Source: Oscillospiraceae bacterium (GTDB lineage Bacteria; Bacillota; Clostridia; Oscillospirales; Acutalibacteraceae). Taken from it: 32,661 nt of DNA. The notes beneath the pieces were generated by a model, which saw nothing but the letters and a program-made list of their open reading frames with translations, had not been told where the DNA came from and did no database searches. Where the stretch lies: contig SVPR01000024.1 of the NCBI GenBank assembly GCA_015065785.1, positions 1 to 32,661 of the forward strand, given 5' to 3'. Of this stretch, positions 23,714-31,332 are shown in pieces. How positions within the stretch are numbered: position 1 is the first letter of the stretch; the number at the start of each line of letters is the position of its first letter. The position numbers were made by a program, and so were the translations under genes.

Positions 23714-25411
23714 AACTTTTTCAACTGTATTTAAAACCTTGTACAATAATTCAAGGTCTGCGGTGTCACCAGACTCTGGCTTATAGTGAATCTGATAGTA
23801 ACCATCTTCGTGCTTATCACTGTAAAACCATATATATGCGTTATACCTGTCATATTCGCCCTCAATGTGTTCTATTTTACCATTTTCGTTTAGCTTTATT
23901 TGTTTTGATTTAGCAATCTCTGCCTGAAAAATTCCGTTATCAAAATATTCAAAATCATAATAACCATCCATTGTTGCGATTTGCCTATACAAAAGAAGCA
24001 CTGTATATGTTACACATTCCTTAAAATTAAATACATTCACATCGTCTGGATTGATTGTATATATTAAACGATTCCATTCCTGATTTGTTTTTGGGTAGTA
24101 GCCAAATGTATCTTCTATCATTTGCCTGAAATACACACCACCTTCAGTTGAAAACACTTCACTTGGAATATCTGTTGGTTCAGTTGTATATTCTTCGCGT
24201 TTTGATACACCAAATAAAAAGTCATCACAACCAGATTTTGAAAAGTTAATCGTTGTTGAATATTCGTATTCGGTTTCCTCAGAAATAACATAACTTTCAG
24301 GCAAAGAGATTTTTATACCTTCCACTTCATATTCCACTAAATTTTCTTCATCAAAAGAAATAGCTAATTCACTATAAAACAATGTTTCCTGATAGGCAGT
24401 GGAAAATTTTTTCATAGCTATTTTATATACAATACCCGGTACAAAAAGAGCAAGAACAGAGAGTGTTAAAACTGCAACCAGGCAGACCGCAATTATTTTC
24501 TTAACATTTCTTTTAACTTTGTTTTCCGGTTTTACTTCTGTTTCTTTTTTCACTTCAAGTAAAGATTGATATTCCATTGTTTCGTACATTATGTAAATCG
24601 GGAAAAAATTAACTAAAATAATTTTAAATATATTTGTAATAACAGCTAAAGAAAGTGAACCCGCCACTACTCCGTACCCAACTAAAAGTAACAACACTAA
24701 TGTTCCTGAACATAAAAACATTTCACGCTTTGGCAGTGTAATATTTTTTCCTTTTTTATATTTCAACCATTGAAAAAATCCAGAGATTCCTATCAGGATT
24801 AAGAAAATAAAATCACACAATAATATGGAAACATGCGCTTCATTTAAATTATACAATGTCGCCAATGATTGTGAACCTATAGATACAATCACCATATCCC
24901 ATAAGTAATCATATTGTTTATAAGTTGTTTTCTTGCCTGTCTTTAAAAACTTTTTTAAAACCACAAAAAACAAAACCATGGGTACAAGCGGTAGAAAATC
25001 GCTGAAAAAAAGGTAACTACCACTAATTGAAACACCTGCAAATCCCGCCTGTACAAAAACCACTGCTTTTATTATAAAATTCAATACAGCAGCAAATAAA
25101 ACTACAATTAAATGGTCATTTATATCTTTTTTGAGTTTTGTAACTCTCTTTTGGTAAAACGACTCATACGCTTCGTATTTTTCGCTTTCGTTAGTTTTTA
25201 ATTCTTCTGTCTGTGAAAGCAAATCTTCGTAAGTAACAGAAAAGCAGTCAGCAATATTTTTGAGTGTTTTCACCCTTGGCATTGCTTCACCTGTCTCCCA
25301 CTTTGAAACTGCTTTGTCTGAAACTCCCAGAATATTAGCAAGGTCTTTCTGTGTTAAGTTGCTTTCGGTTCTTAACTTATAAAGCTTGTTACCGAATGTG
25401 TATTTATCCAT
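23708..25411 (-). CDS. XRE-type HTH regulator fused to a polytopic membrane and surface-exposed domain
   Basis: Residues about 5-62 are a clear XRE/Cro DNA-binding domain (FGNKLYKLRTESNLTQKDLANILGVSDKAVSKWETGEAMPRVKTLKNIADCFSV). Then come about seven hydrophobic helices up to residue ~290, a cytoplasmic linker rich in Lys/Glu, another helix near 305-330 (IIAVCLVAVLTLSVLALFVPGIVYKIAM), and a ~240-residue C-terminal domain that should lie outside the cell (rich in Tyr, Glu, Asp). I do not recognise this outer domain. The layout implies a one-component membrane-tethered sensor-regulator. The ATG at 25411 follows GGGGGTG. Its own promoter lies just upstream, and no partner gene sits in the same transcript. 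Confidence 0.82.
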   Translation of the reverse strand: MDKYTFGNKLYKLRTESNLTQKDLANILGVSDKAVSKWETGEAMPRVKTLKNIADCFSVTYEDLLSQTEELKTNESEKYEAYESFYQKRVTKLKKDINDHLIVVLFAAVLNFIIKAVVFVQAGFAGVSISGSYLFFSDFLPLVPMVLFFVVLKKFLKTGKKTTYKQYDYLWDMVIVSIGSQSLATLYNLNEAHVSILLCDFIFLILIGISGFFQWLKYKKGKNITLPKREMFLCSGTLVLLLLVGYGVVAGSLSLAVITNIFKIILVNFFPIYIMYETMEYQSLLEVKKETEVKPENKVKRNVKKIIAVCLVAVLTLSVLALFVPGIVYKIAMKKFSTAYQETLFYSELAISFDEENLVEYEVEGIKISLPESYVISEETEYEYSTTINFSKSGCDDFLFGVSKREEYTTEPTDIPSEVFSTEGGVYFRQMIEDTFGYYPKTNQEWNRLIYTINPDDVNVFNFKECVTYTVLLLYRQIATMDGYYDFEYFDNGIFQAEIAKSKQIKLNENGKIEHIEGEYDRYNAYIWFYSDKHEDGYYQIHYKPESGDTADLELLYKVLNTVEKVE

Positions 25412-25439
25412 AGGAACACCCCCAATACTTTATAGCTCA

Positions 25440-25468
25440 ATTATACTTTAATATATTCTCTTTTTCAA
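25440..25468 (-). promoter_or_regulatory. Promoter of the XRE membrane regulator
   Basis: On the minus strand TTGAAA (25468-25463), 17 bases, TATAAT (25445-25440). The leader is about 25 bases. Confidence 0.68.
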
Positions 25469-25510
25469 TAAACAGATGCTTTTTTGTTGTAGAATTAAAG
25501 TAGAAGTTGT

Positions 25511-25629
25511 AAAAAATGAATAATACAAACGAAAATCCGTTCTTTTTAATGAATAGAGAATGATGAATAATGAAAAATGAATAATACAAACGAAAATCCG
25601 TCCTCTTAAGAGAACGGATTTTCGTTTGT
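25511..25629. repeat. Palindrome with a duplicated left arm and 7-bp units
   Basis: ACAAACGAAAATCCGT occurs at 25525-25540 and again at 25586-25601. The second copy pairs with ACGGATTTTCGTTTGT (25614-25629), with an inner CTCTTAAGAG. Between the two copies are 7-bp units GAATGAT/GAATAAT/GAAAAAT. The rest, to about 25780, holds only a seven-codon open frame (25664) and a GAAACAAA/TTTGTTTC hairpin (25686-25708). Confidence 0.75.
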
Positions 25630-25820
25630 GTTTGTGGGGGTATATTGAATAAGGAGATAGGAAATGAAAAACTCTAAATTAGTCTGAAACAAATTTTATC
25701 TTTGTTTCATTGACTACATTCTAACCCCTACTAATAAAGTGCGTGTGAATTGATTGTTAATAATTTGTTAATTCAGGGATTAGAAAACAGAAAGCAGGAA
25801 ACAGGAAATAGAAAACAAAA

Positions 25821-25867
25821 ATCCTATTATTTGAAGTTGGTTTTAATATCAACTCAAATGATAGGAT
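25821..25867. terminator. Copy D core hairpin
   Basis: ATCCTATTATTTG (25821-25833) pairs with CAAATGATAGGAT (25855-25867) with one T/G (wobble) position, plus an inner AGTTG/CAACT. AAAACAAAA precedes and GTTTTTATTG follows. Confidence 0.6.
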
Positions 25868-26164
25868 GTTTTTATTGTTTGCGAAGCCAAGCCTCCTTTG
25901 AAAAGGAGGGGGACCAAGCTCTGCTTGGTGGAGAATTGATATCAGAATACGCGTAAGCGTACGAACACGAATTGAAGTTAGTCAATATATTAACCTCGTT
26001 GCCTTGCACTACCGTGCATTTTAAAATCAATTTTCCACCATTCCGATTTAACTTGAATTTTAAAAATAAATTCACTACACACTTGAAAAATATTATAGAA
26101 TATAGTTTATATGAAGAATGGTCCCCCTTCTTTTCAAAGAAGGTATAGCTTTGCTAAAAACAAC

Positions 26165-26210
26165 AAGTTCTATCATTTTTAGTTAACACAAACTTTAAAT
26201 GATAGAACTT
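26165..26210. terminator. Copy E core hairpin
   Basis: AAGTTCTATCATTT (26165-26178) and AAATGATAGAACTT (26197-26210) are perfect 14-base arms, with an inner AGTT/AACT. TAAAAACAAC precedes and TTTCTGTTTCC follows. It can terminate the minus-strand rqcP transcript. Confidence 0.65.
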
Positions 26211-26241
26211 TTTCTGTTTCCTGCTTTCTGCTTCCTGTTTC

Positions 26242-26484
26242 CTAATTCATTACCTCATACATCGCAGCGGCATCGTCTTTTTTTGCATATTCGTTAATTG
26301 AAATCACTTTATACTTTGTAAGATTTTCACCCATCTGAATTTCAATTAAATCGCCCTCTTTAACCTCATAAGAAGCACGGGCAATTTTACCGTTTACAGT
26401 AACATGCTTTGCGTCGCAAACCTCATTCGCCACTGTTCTTCTTTTAATAATTCTTGAAACCTTTAAATATTTATCGAGCCTCAT
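26242..26484 (-). CDS. rqcP: RqcP (YabO), S4-domain ribosome quality-control factor
   Basis: RqcP works with RqcH in poly-alanine tailing of stalled nascent chains on 50S subunits. The 80-residue protein is a single S4 RNA-binding domain and follows the known Bacillus RqcP closely: MRLDKYLKVSRIIKRRTVANEV, then VTVNGKIARASYEVKEGD, and a C-terminal AKKDDAAAMYEVMN. The start ATG at 26484 has AAGGAG just upstream. The TAG stop falls in the 7-bp repeat array of copy E. Repeat copy F lies within 26 bases upstream of the start, so transcription comes either from within the repeat or from read-through of the cyclase-family gene. Confidence 0.9.
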   Translation of the reverse strand: MRLDKYLKVSRIIKRRTVANEVCDAKHVTVNGKIARASYEVKEGDLIEIQMGENLTKYKVISINEYAKKDDAAAMYEVMN

Positions 26485-26509
26485 TTTTATTCTCCTTGTT
26501 TAATGAAAA

Positions 26510-26715
26510 TGCTGAATGCTGAGTGCTGAGTGCTGAATTTCGGGTCTGCGACGCTATTATAATTATTAGTCAAACCAGTTAATACATCTTTTCATTTTAG
26601 TTGTATCTTTTCCAAAAAAGTTTAAATAAACTAACTTATTAACCTATACGATATATAATCAAGGCGAAGCCTTCCGAAATTCTTCATTCTTCATTCTTCA
26701 TTCTTAATTTTTAAT
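26510..26715. repeat. Modular intergenic repeat, copy F (degenerate core)
   Basis: Left: four TGCTGAA/TGCTGAG units, TTTCGG, GTCTGCGACGC, TATTATAATT. Right: ATATAATC, hairpin AAGGCGAAGCCTT, CCGAAAT, three TCTTCAT units, then TCTTAAT and TTTTAAT. The centre has only weak GTTAATA/TATTAAC pairing. No gene is present. Confidence 0.72.
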
Positions 26716-26716
26716 T

Positions 26717-26749
26717 CACAAGATGATTTGCTCCGCAAATCATCTTGTG
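26717..26749. terminator. Hairpin containing the stop codon of the cyclase-family gene
   Basis: CACAAGATGATTTGC (26717-26731) and GCAAATCATCTTGTG (26735-26749) are perfect 15-base arms with a 3-base loop. The TGA stop (26742-26740) and the last two codons are part of the stem. There is no T-run, so it may stabilise the mRNA end rather than terminate. Confidence 0.6.
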
Positions 26750-27345
26750 CCCGTCCAGAATAAATGGTCTTTTATAAGCACTGCTCTGCAGGGTGCAGCT
26801 TCAACATCACTTATTTTAATTGGCTGTGCCATTAAGAAATATTTTCCGGGCTCAACCTTACTTAAATCAAGCCCCTCTAAAATTGCAATATTTTCTGAAA
26901 GCAACGCACGGTGAACAACTTCATTTGAACTACCGTAACCGATTGACTGCGAATCTGTACCAAATAATTTTACTTTTGTATCAGCAAAACAATATGCACT
27001 GCTTTCCATTAAATATGAAGTACCGTTACCTTTAATTAAAATTCTTTCAGCATCAAACGGAAAGTTATCTTCGGCAAAAGCACCGGTAACAGGTCCCGGT
27101 GGCGCTTCGACAACTACACACTCGCCAATAAAAATATCAAGTGGCATTTTGTCAATTGAGTCACCGCCATTTATAAAATGAAGTGGTGCATCAATATGAG
27201 TTGCAGTGTGCAAGCAGGTGTAAAAAGCATTAAGATTACACTTTTCACCCTTTTTCATAGATTTAATTTCATCTAAATACCCTTCAGGGTCACCCGGATA
27301 AACAGGGGTTTTAAGAATATCTCTTGAAATATCTATTATTTCCAT
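26740..27345 (-). CDS. Cyclase-family (kynurenine formamidase-like) metal hydrolase
   Basis: The cyclase/KynB family motif is present as CLHTATHIDAPLHFINGGDSID (family HxGTHxDxPxH), which supplies the metal-binding His and Asp residues. The conserved downstream pieces are KLFGTDSQSIG and NIAILEGLDLSKVEPGKYFLMAQPIKI. The 201 residues match the family length. Known members hydrolyse N-formylkynurenine, isatin or other small amides and lactones, but no tryptophan-degradation gene is nearby, so the substrate is open. The gene follows hisS by 33 bases on the same strand, probably the same transcript. The 3' end is built into a hairpin. Confidence 0.86.
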   Translation of the reverse strand: MEIIDISRDILKTPVYPGDPEGYLDEIKSMKKGEKCNLNAFYTCLHTATHIDAPLHFINGGDSIDKMPLDIFIGECVVVEAPPGPVTGAFAEDNFPFDAERILIKGNGTSYLMESSAYCFADTKVKLFGTDSQSIGYGSSNEVVHRALLSENIAILEGLDLSKVEPGKYFLMAQPIKISDVEAAPCRAVLIKDHLFWTGTR

Positions 27346-27378
27346 TTTTACACCACCAATTTTGAAATTTCATTAAAA

Positions 27379-28728
27379 TTATAATTTAAACAAATTGTTT
27401 ATATCTTCCGGGCTCATACCGGAAATATCAGCAGAAGCTATGCCGTCCATACTATCTTTTACAACAGCTTTGAAAAATTCTTCTGAAAAATCATCAAGAG
27501 AAATTTCTGTTTCAGTGCCATCACTCATATTTTTAAGCTTTGCTTTGTTTTCAGCTAACTCATTATCACCTAAAACAACAGTATATTCAGCACCGATTTT
27601 GTTTGAGTATTTCATTTGTGCTTTAATTGACCTGCCAACAGTATCAACTGAAACGCTGTAGCCCTCACTTCTTAAATCAGAAGCAATTTCGAGTGCTTTT
27701 AAAACTGCATTTTCACCTGCAGTTACTATTGAAAGATTATATTTTGGTGCTTCAGGGAATGGAATTCCTGCACCCTCCATAATAAGAACAAGTCTTTCGA
27801 GCCCCATACCGAAGCCACACGCAGGTAAAGCGTTACCGCCTAATTCTTCAATAAGACCATCGTAACGACCGCCACCACAAACAACAAGTCCTGCTGTTTT
27901 TTCATATTTTGAAACAAACTCAAAAACAGTTCTTGTGTAATAATCAAGTCCACGAACAATTTGTGAGTTAACTGTGTATTTAATACCCATTGTATCAAGA
28001 TATTTCTGTAAAGCAGTAAAATGCTCACGGCAATCATCACAAATAAAATCTAAAACTACAGGTGCACCCTCTGCAATTTTTGAACAAACAGGGCTTTTGC
28101 AGTCGAGAATTCTCATTGGGTTTCTGTCAAGTCTTGAAAGACAGGTTTCGCAAAGCTCACCCTTTGCATTTTCAAAATATGCTTTTAAAGCCTCGGTATA
28201 TTTTTTTCTGCACTCAGGGCAACCGATTGAGTTAATCTCAAGTGCAACCTCTTCAATACCTAAATAATTGAGATATGTTGAAGCAAGTGAAATAATTTCA
28301 GCATCCTGAATTGCAGTACCTGCACCGAAAGCCTCAACACCAAACTGATGAAATTCTCTGAGTCTGCCGGCTTGTGGTTTTTCGTAACGATAGCAAGATG
28401 TTAAATAACAAATTTTCTGAGGCAATGGCTCGTTAAAAAGACCGTGCTCCAAAAATGCTCTTACCGCACCTGCTGTGCCCTCAGGTCTTAATGTAATTGA
28501 ACGGTCACCTTTATCGTTAAAGGTGTACATTTCTTTCTGAACAACATCAGTAGTTTCACCAACTGAACGGTCAAAAAGCTCTGTGTATTCAAAAACAGGT
28601 GTACGCATCTCTAAAAAGCCGAAGCTTTTTGCAGTATCAAGTGCAGCCTGTTCAATATATTGATATTTGTGGGATTCTGACGGTAAAACATCATTTGTAC
28701 CCTTAATTGCTTTTACACTAAATGCCAT
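27379..28728 (-). CDS. hisS: Histidyl-tRNA synthetase
   Basis: Class II synthetase that charges tRNA-His. Motif 2 is CYLTSCYRYEKPQAGRLREFHQFGVEAFG. The histidine-A region is RGLDYYTRTVFEFV, and motif 3 is GFGMGLERLVLIME. The N-terminus IKGTNDVLPSE is the usual motif 1 entry. A Cys-rich insert (IGCPECRKKY, GELCETCLSRL, ILDCKSPVCSK, FICDDCREHF) is seen in many Clostridia HisRS. The C-terminal anticodon-binding domain is followed by an extra ~30 residues ending SPEDINNLFKL. Length is 449. The ATG at 28728 follows AAAGGTAGGA. No T-box or His attenuator is visible in the 94-base upstream gap. Confidence 0.96.
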   Translation of the reverse strand: MAFSVKAIKGTNDVLPSESHKYQYIEQAALDTAKSFGFLEMRTPVFEYTELFDRSVGETTDVVQKEMYTFNDKGDRSITLRPEGTAGAVRAFLEHGLFNEPLPQKICYLTSCYRYEKPQAGRLREFHQFGVEAFGAGTAIQDAEIISLASTYLNYLGIEEVALEINSIGCPECRKKYTEALKAYFENAKGELCETCLSRLDRNPMRILDCKSPVCSKIAEGAPVVLDFICDDCREHFTALQKYLDTMGIKYTVNSQIVRGLDYYTRTVFEFVSKYEKTAGLVVCGGGRYDGLIEELGGNALPACGFGMGLERLVLIMEGAGIPFPEAPKYNLSIVTAGENAVLKALEIASDLRSEGYSVSVDTVGRSIKAQMKYSNKIGAEYTVVLGDNELAENKAKLKNMSDGTETEISLDDFSEEFFKAVVKDSMDGIASADISGMSPEDINNLFKL

Positions 28729-28774
28729 TTTATATCCTACCTTTATTTTTCATTAGTAACTTTATAAAAATTCA

Positions 28775-28806
28775 AAAATCGGGAGCAATTTAAAGCGCCC
28801 GATTTT
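28775..28806 (-). terminator. Intrinsic terminator after mgsA
   Basis: AAAATCGGG (28775-28783) and CCCGATTTT (28798-28806), with inner GC pairs. The minus strand continues into a T-run (TTTTTGAATTTTTA). Confidence 0.75.
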
Positions 28807-28822
28807 AATAATATTTATTATA

Positions 28823-29230
28823 TTATCTCTTTTTCGGATTAACAATATCACGCCAGTCAAGATCGCCGCGTTCAAGACTGTGAATAAGAGCTTCTGCAGT
28901 TGCAATGTTTGTTGCAACAGGAATGTTATGCACATCACAAAGTCTTAAAATATTATTTTCACTTGGCTCACCTGGGTTTGGTGAAATCGGATCTCTGAAT
29001 AAAAGGAGCACGTCAATTTCATCACAAGCAATTCTTGAGCCGATTTGTTGGTCGCCACCTTGCGAACCGCTTAAATATTTTTCAATTTCCAAGCCTGTTG
29101 CTTCAGAAACTAATTTACCGGTTGTACCTGTTGCACAAAGTGTATGTTTGCTTAAAATTCCGCAATAAGCAATGCAAAACTGTGTCATAAGTTCTTTTTT
29201 TGAATCGTGTGCCATCAATGCAATATTCAT
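28823..29230 (-). CDS. mgsA: Methylglyoxal synthase
   Basis: Converts dihydroxyacetone phosphate to methylglyoxal and phosphate, a bypass under phosphate limitation or sugar overload. The 135 residues show the family throughout: NIALMAHDSKKELM at the N-terminus, LCATGTTGKLV, the catalytic stretch SGSQGGDQQIGSRI, LLLFRDPISPNPGEPSENNILRLCDVHNIPVATN. GGDQQ is the usual phosphate/active-site Asp context. Its own promoter lies about 50 bases upstream and a terminator follows, so it is a single-gene transcript. Rhamnose and uronate catabolism both generate triose phosphates, which could explain the need, as an inference. Confidence 0.95.
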   Translation of the reverse strand: MNIALMAHDSKKELMTQFCIAYCGILSKHTLCATGTTGKLVSEATGLEIEKYLSGSQGGDQQIGSRIACDEIDVLLLFRDPISPNPGEPSENNILRLCDVHNIPVATNIATAEALIHSLERGDLDWRDIVNPKKR

Positions 29231-29276
29231 ACATCCGCCCTCCTTATATCTTTACACACCTTAAAAATATATTTCT

Positions 29277-29305
29277 ACTATAGCACAAAATATCTTGTTT
29301 TTCAA
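29277..29305 (-). promoter_or_regulatory. Promoter of mgsA
   Basis: On the minus strand TTGAAA (29305-29300), 17 bases, TATAGT (29282-29277). Confidence 0.62.
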
Positions 29306-29340
29306 TACAAAATATTCAACTTTTGTAAGTTTTTGTAAAA

Positions 29341-30933
29341 TCAGGAATTCAAAAGAGCAAAGTTCTTTTTATTTGAAGAATATAAATTTTTGTAAACCTC
29401 ATAATATTTGTCATAAACTTTTTTAGTTTCAATATTAGGTGTAAATGTCTTACTTACAGGAATCATTTTCTTTGCATCCTCAATAGAACTGCAAATCCCA
29501 AGACCAACTGCAACAAGAACTGTTGCACCCATTGCACCTACATTCTGAGGCTCGCTTACGGTTTCAACTGTTTTGCCTGTGCAATCAGCTAAAATCTGAC
29601 AGGTTAAATCAGAAAGAGCTCCACCACCTACGAAGCGGATTTTTTCAGATGTTTTTACTTTCTTTTCTTCTGTTTCAATAAACCATCTGAGGTGATAGCA
29701 AACGCCCTCTAAAACGGCACGAATCATTTCTCTTTTGCCGGTTTCAAGACTTAAATTGAAGAACATACCGCGAGAGTTAGGGTCTTCAAACGGGCAACGG
29801 TTACCGTGAAGCCAAGGGGTAAAAATTACACCATTTGAGCCTGCAGGAATTTCGCTTACAACCTCTGTCATATAGTCGTAAAGGCTTGTGTATTTTTTCT
29901 CGTAGCTATCTGTAATATTTTTCTTTTCTAAATAAATATCAATTTCGTCAAGTGCTAAATGGTCCTTGACCCATTCAAGACATTTACCCGCAGTTTCTAA
30001 TTCTGCAAAGTAATTATATTTACCCTCTTCAGCGCCAACAACTGCGGCAATCATAGCAGAAGCGTCAACAATGCTCTTTGGCACAACTGTTGAAACCCAA
30101 CCTGATGTACCACTGTAAACATGAGTATCGCCTAATGAAACAGAACCTGCACCTACACCGATAAGTGATGCGTCGCCACCGCCACCGAAAACAGCAGTTC
30201 CCTCTTTAAGACCTAATTCTTCAGCCGCTTTTTTTGTTAATGTGCCAATTTTTTCAGTTGAAGCCTTAATTTCAGGCAAATGGTCCATATTTACCTTTAA
30301 CATTTTGCACATTGTCTTGCTAAAGCATCTTTTCTTAATATCATAAAGCTCAGTAGCAAAAGCAGAGTCGTGAGTCATACAAAATTCGCCTGTCATACGG
30401 GCAATAAAATATTCTTTTACATCTAACCATTTATGTACTCTTTTAAAGTTTTCAGGCTCGTGCTTTTCTACCCATTTATATTTCCATACAGGGTCTTTTA
30501 CAGATGCCGCAACTGCACCTGTGATTTTAAGAGAAACCAAAAGCTTCGGCACATTTGCACCCGCAATTTTAAAGCCGTGAGCAATACCCTCTTTTAATTC
30601 TTCTCGTGCTCTTTGGTCCATATAGCTCATTGCGCGTCTTACAGGCAAAGCATCTTTATCTACAAGAACAACGCCCTGCATCTGAGAGCAGAAAGAAATA
30701 CCTACTATTTTTTCAGTATCAAGACCGCTTTTTTCTAACACCTTTTTTGTAGTACTGCACATTGCACTCCACCATTCATTCGGGTCTTGCTCTGCGCCAC
30801 CATCCTGAAAAACATAAAGCTTATAGCCCTCAGAAGCGGCTGCAACTAATTTTAAGTTTTCAGCTAATTCAAAAATACAGGTTTTAACACCTGTTGTGCC
30901 TATATCGTAAGCAATAGCATATTTCTTATCCAT
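29341..30933 (-). CDS. xylB: FGGY-family sugar kinase, xylulokinase-like
   Basis: Likely phosphorylates D-xylulose. The FGGY layout is complete: phosphate-1 loop AYDIGTTGVKTCIFE, GISFCSQMQGVVLVDKD, YMDQRAREE, HDSAFATELYDIKK, the catalytic GGGGDASLIGVGAGSV, THVYSGTSGWVSTVVP, TPWLHGNRCPFEDPNSRGMFFNLSLET and the adenosine motif RFVGGGALSDLTCQILADCTGKTVE. The start is the ATG at 30933 (MDKKYAIAYDIG) behind GGAGAGATAG. The longer frame from 30975 lacks a ribosome site. Length is 530. No xylose isomerase or transporter is adjacent. It belongs to a Clostridia subgroup of xylulokinase-like kinases whose substrate is often only assumed, so another ketose is possible. Confidence 0.85.
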   Translation of the reverse strand: MDKKYAIAYDIGTTGVKTCIFELAENLKLVAAASEGYKLYVFQDGGAEQDPNEWWSAMCSTTKKVLEKSGLDTEKIVGISFCSQMQGVVLVDKDALPVRRAMSYMDQRAREELKEGIAHGFKIAGANVPKLLVSLKITGAVAASVKDPVWKYKWVEKHEPENFKRVHKWLDVKEYFIARMTGEFCMTHDSAFATELYDIKKRCFSKTMCKMLKVNMDHLPEIKASTEKIGTLTKKAAEELGLKEGTAVFGGGGDASLIGVGAGSVSLGDTHVYSGTSGWVSTVVPKSIVDASAMIAAVVGAEEGKYNYFAELETAGKCLEWVKDHLALDEIDIYLEKKNITDSYEKKYTSLYDYMTEVVSEIPAGSNGVIFTPWLHGNRCPFEDPNSRGMFFNLSLETGKREMIRAVLEGVCYHLRWFIETEEKKVKTSEKIRFVGGGALSDLTCQILADCTGKTVETVSEPQNVGAMGATVLVAVGLGICSSIEDAKKMIPVSKTFTPNIETKKVYDKYYEVYKNLYSSNKKNFALLNS

Positions 30934-30974
30934 TTCTATCTCTCCAAATAAAAAAGATTTGTTCAAAATTACCA

Positions 30975-31011
30975 CTTATATCATTATGCAATATTTTTTG
31001 TAAATAATCAA
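30975..31011 (-). promoter_or_regulatory. Possible overlapping promoters of the xylB-like kinase
   Basis: On the minus strand either TTTACA (31004-30999)-18-TATAAG (30980-30975) or TTGATT (31011-31006)-17-CATAAT (30988-30983). They are divergent from the 5S promoter across an A-tract region. Confidence 0.45.
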
Positions 31012-31020
31012 CATCTTTTT

Positions 31021-31099
31021 CACAAAAAAAATCATTTTTTTAATCAAAATCACATTTTTGACAAAAAAGATATTTTTTCAAAAATTTTTTGTGAAAAAA
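31021..31099. promoter_or_regulatory. Phased A/T tracts upstream of the 5S promoter
   Basis: Runs of A or T are centred near 31028, 31038, 31048, 31057, 31066, 31076, 31085 and 31097, close to one per helical turn. This predicts intrinsically bent DNA or an extended UP-like element for the strong 5S promoter. The outer runs also form an imperfect inverted repeat (CTTTTTCACAAAAAA type). Confidence 0.6.
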
Positions 31100-31102
31100 G
31101 TA

Positions 31103-31130
31103 TTGACTTTTCATTTCATTGTGCTATAAT
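31103..31130 (+). promoter_or_regulatory. 5S rRNA promoter
   Basis: TTGACT (31103-31108), 16 bases, TATAAT (31125-31130), about 30 bases before the mature 5S start. Confidence 0.8.
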
Positions 31131-31167
31131 ACAAGCACTGTTTCAGAGGATATCAAAGTTCTCTGTA

Positions 31168-31284
<117 letters not shown>

Positions 31285-31290
31285 CTAATA

Positions 31291-31324
31291 AAAACAACCA
31301 CCCAATAGGGTGGTTGTTTTTTTG
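31291..31324 (+). terminator. Intrinsic terminator of the 5S gene
   Basis: AAACAACCACCC pairs with GGGTGGTTGTTT around the loop AATA, followed by a T-run. Confidence 0.9.
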
Positions 31325-31332
31325 TTTAGTGC

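Larger units (their letters stand above)
25782..26248. repeat. Composite modular repeat, copies D and E in one unit
   Basis: The left edge has five 7-bp units (AGAAAAC, AGAAAGC, AGGAAAC, AGGAAAT, AGAAAAC). The right edge, 26214-26248, has five inverted units (CTGTTTC, CTGCTTT, CTGCTTC, CTGTTTC, CTAATTC). Two core hairpins sit just inside each edge. Between them are CCTCCTTT/AAAGGAGG and ACCAAGC/GCTTGGT hairpins (about 25890-25932), a GCAC-tacc-GTGC hairpin, about 200 AT-rich bases and a CCTTCTTT/AAAGAAGG hairpin near 26125-26145. The small open frames across it are not genes. The rqcP stop codon lies in the last unit. Confidence 0.75.

Noticed and set aside
25750..26075. Open frames of 68 and 67 residues on both strands
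   Set aside because: Both cross the composite repeat D/E and consist of translated 7-bp units and hairpins.
28729..28822. Possible T-box or histidine attenuator before hisS
   Set aside because: The gap is only 94 bases, is mostly the mgsA terminator, and has no T-box sequence or run of His codons.
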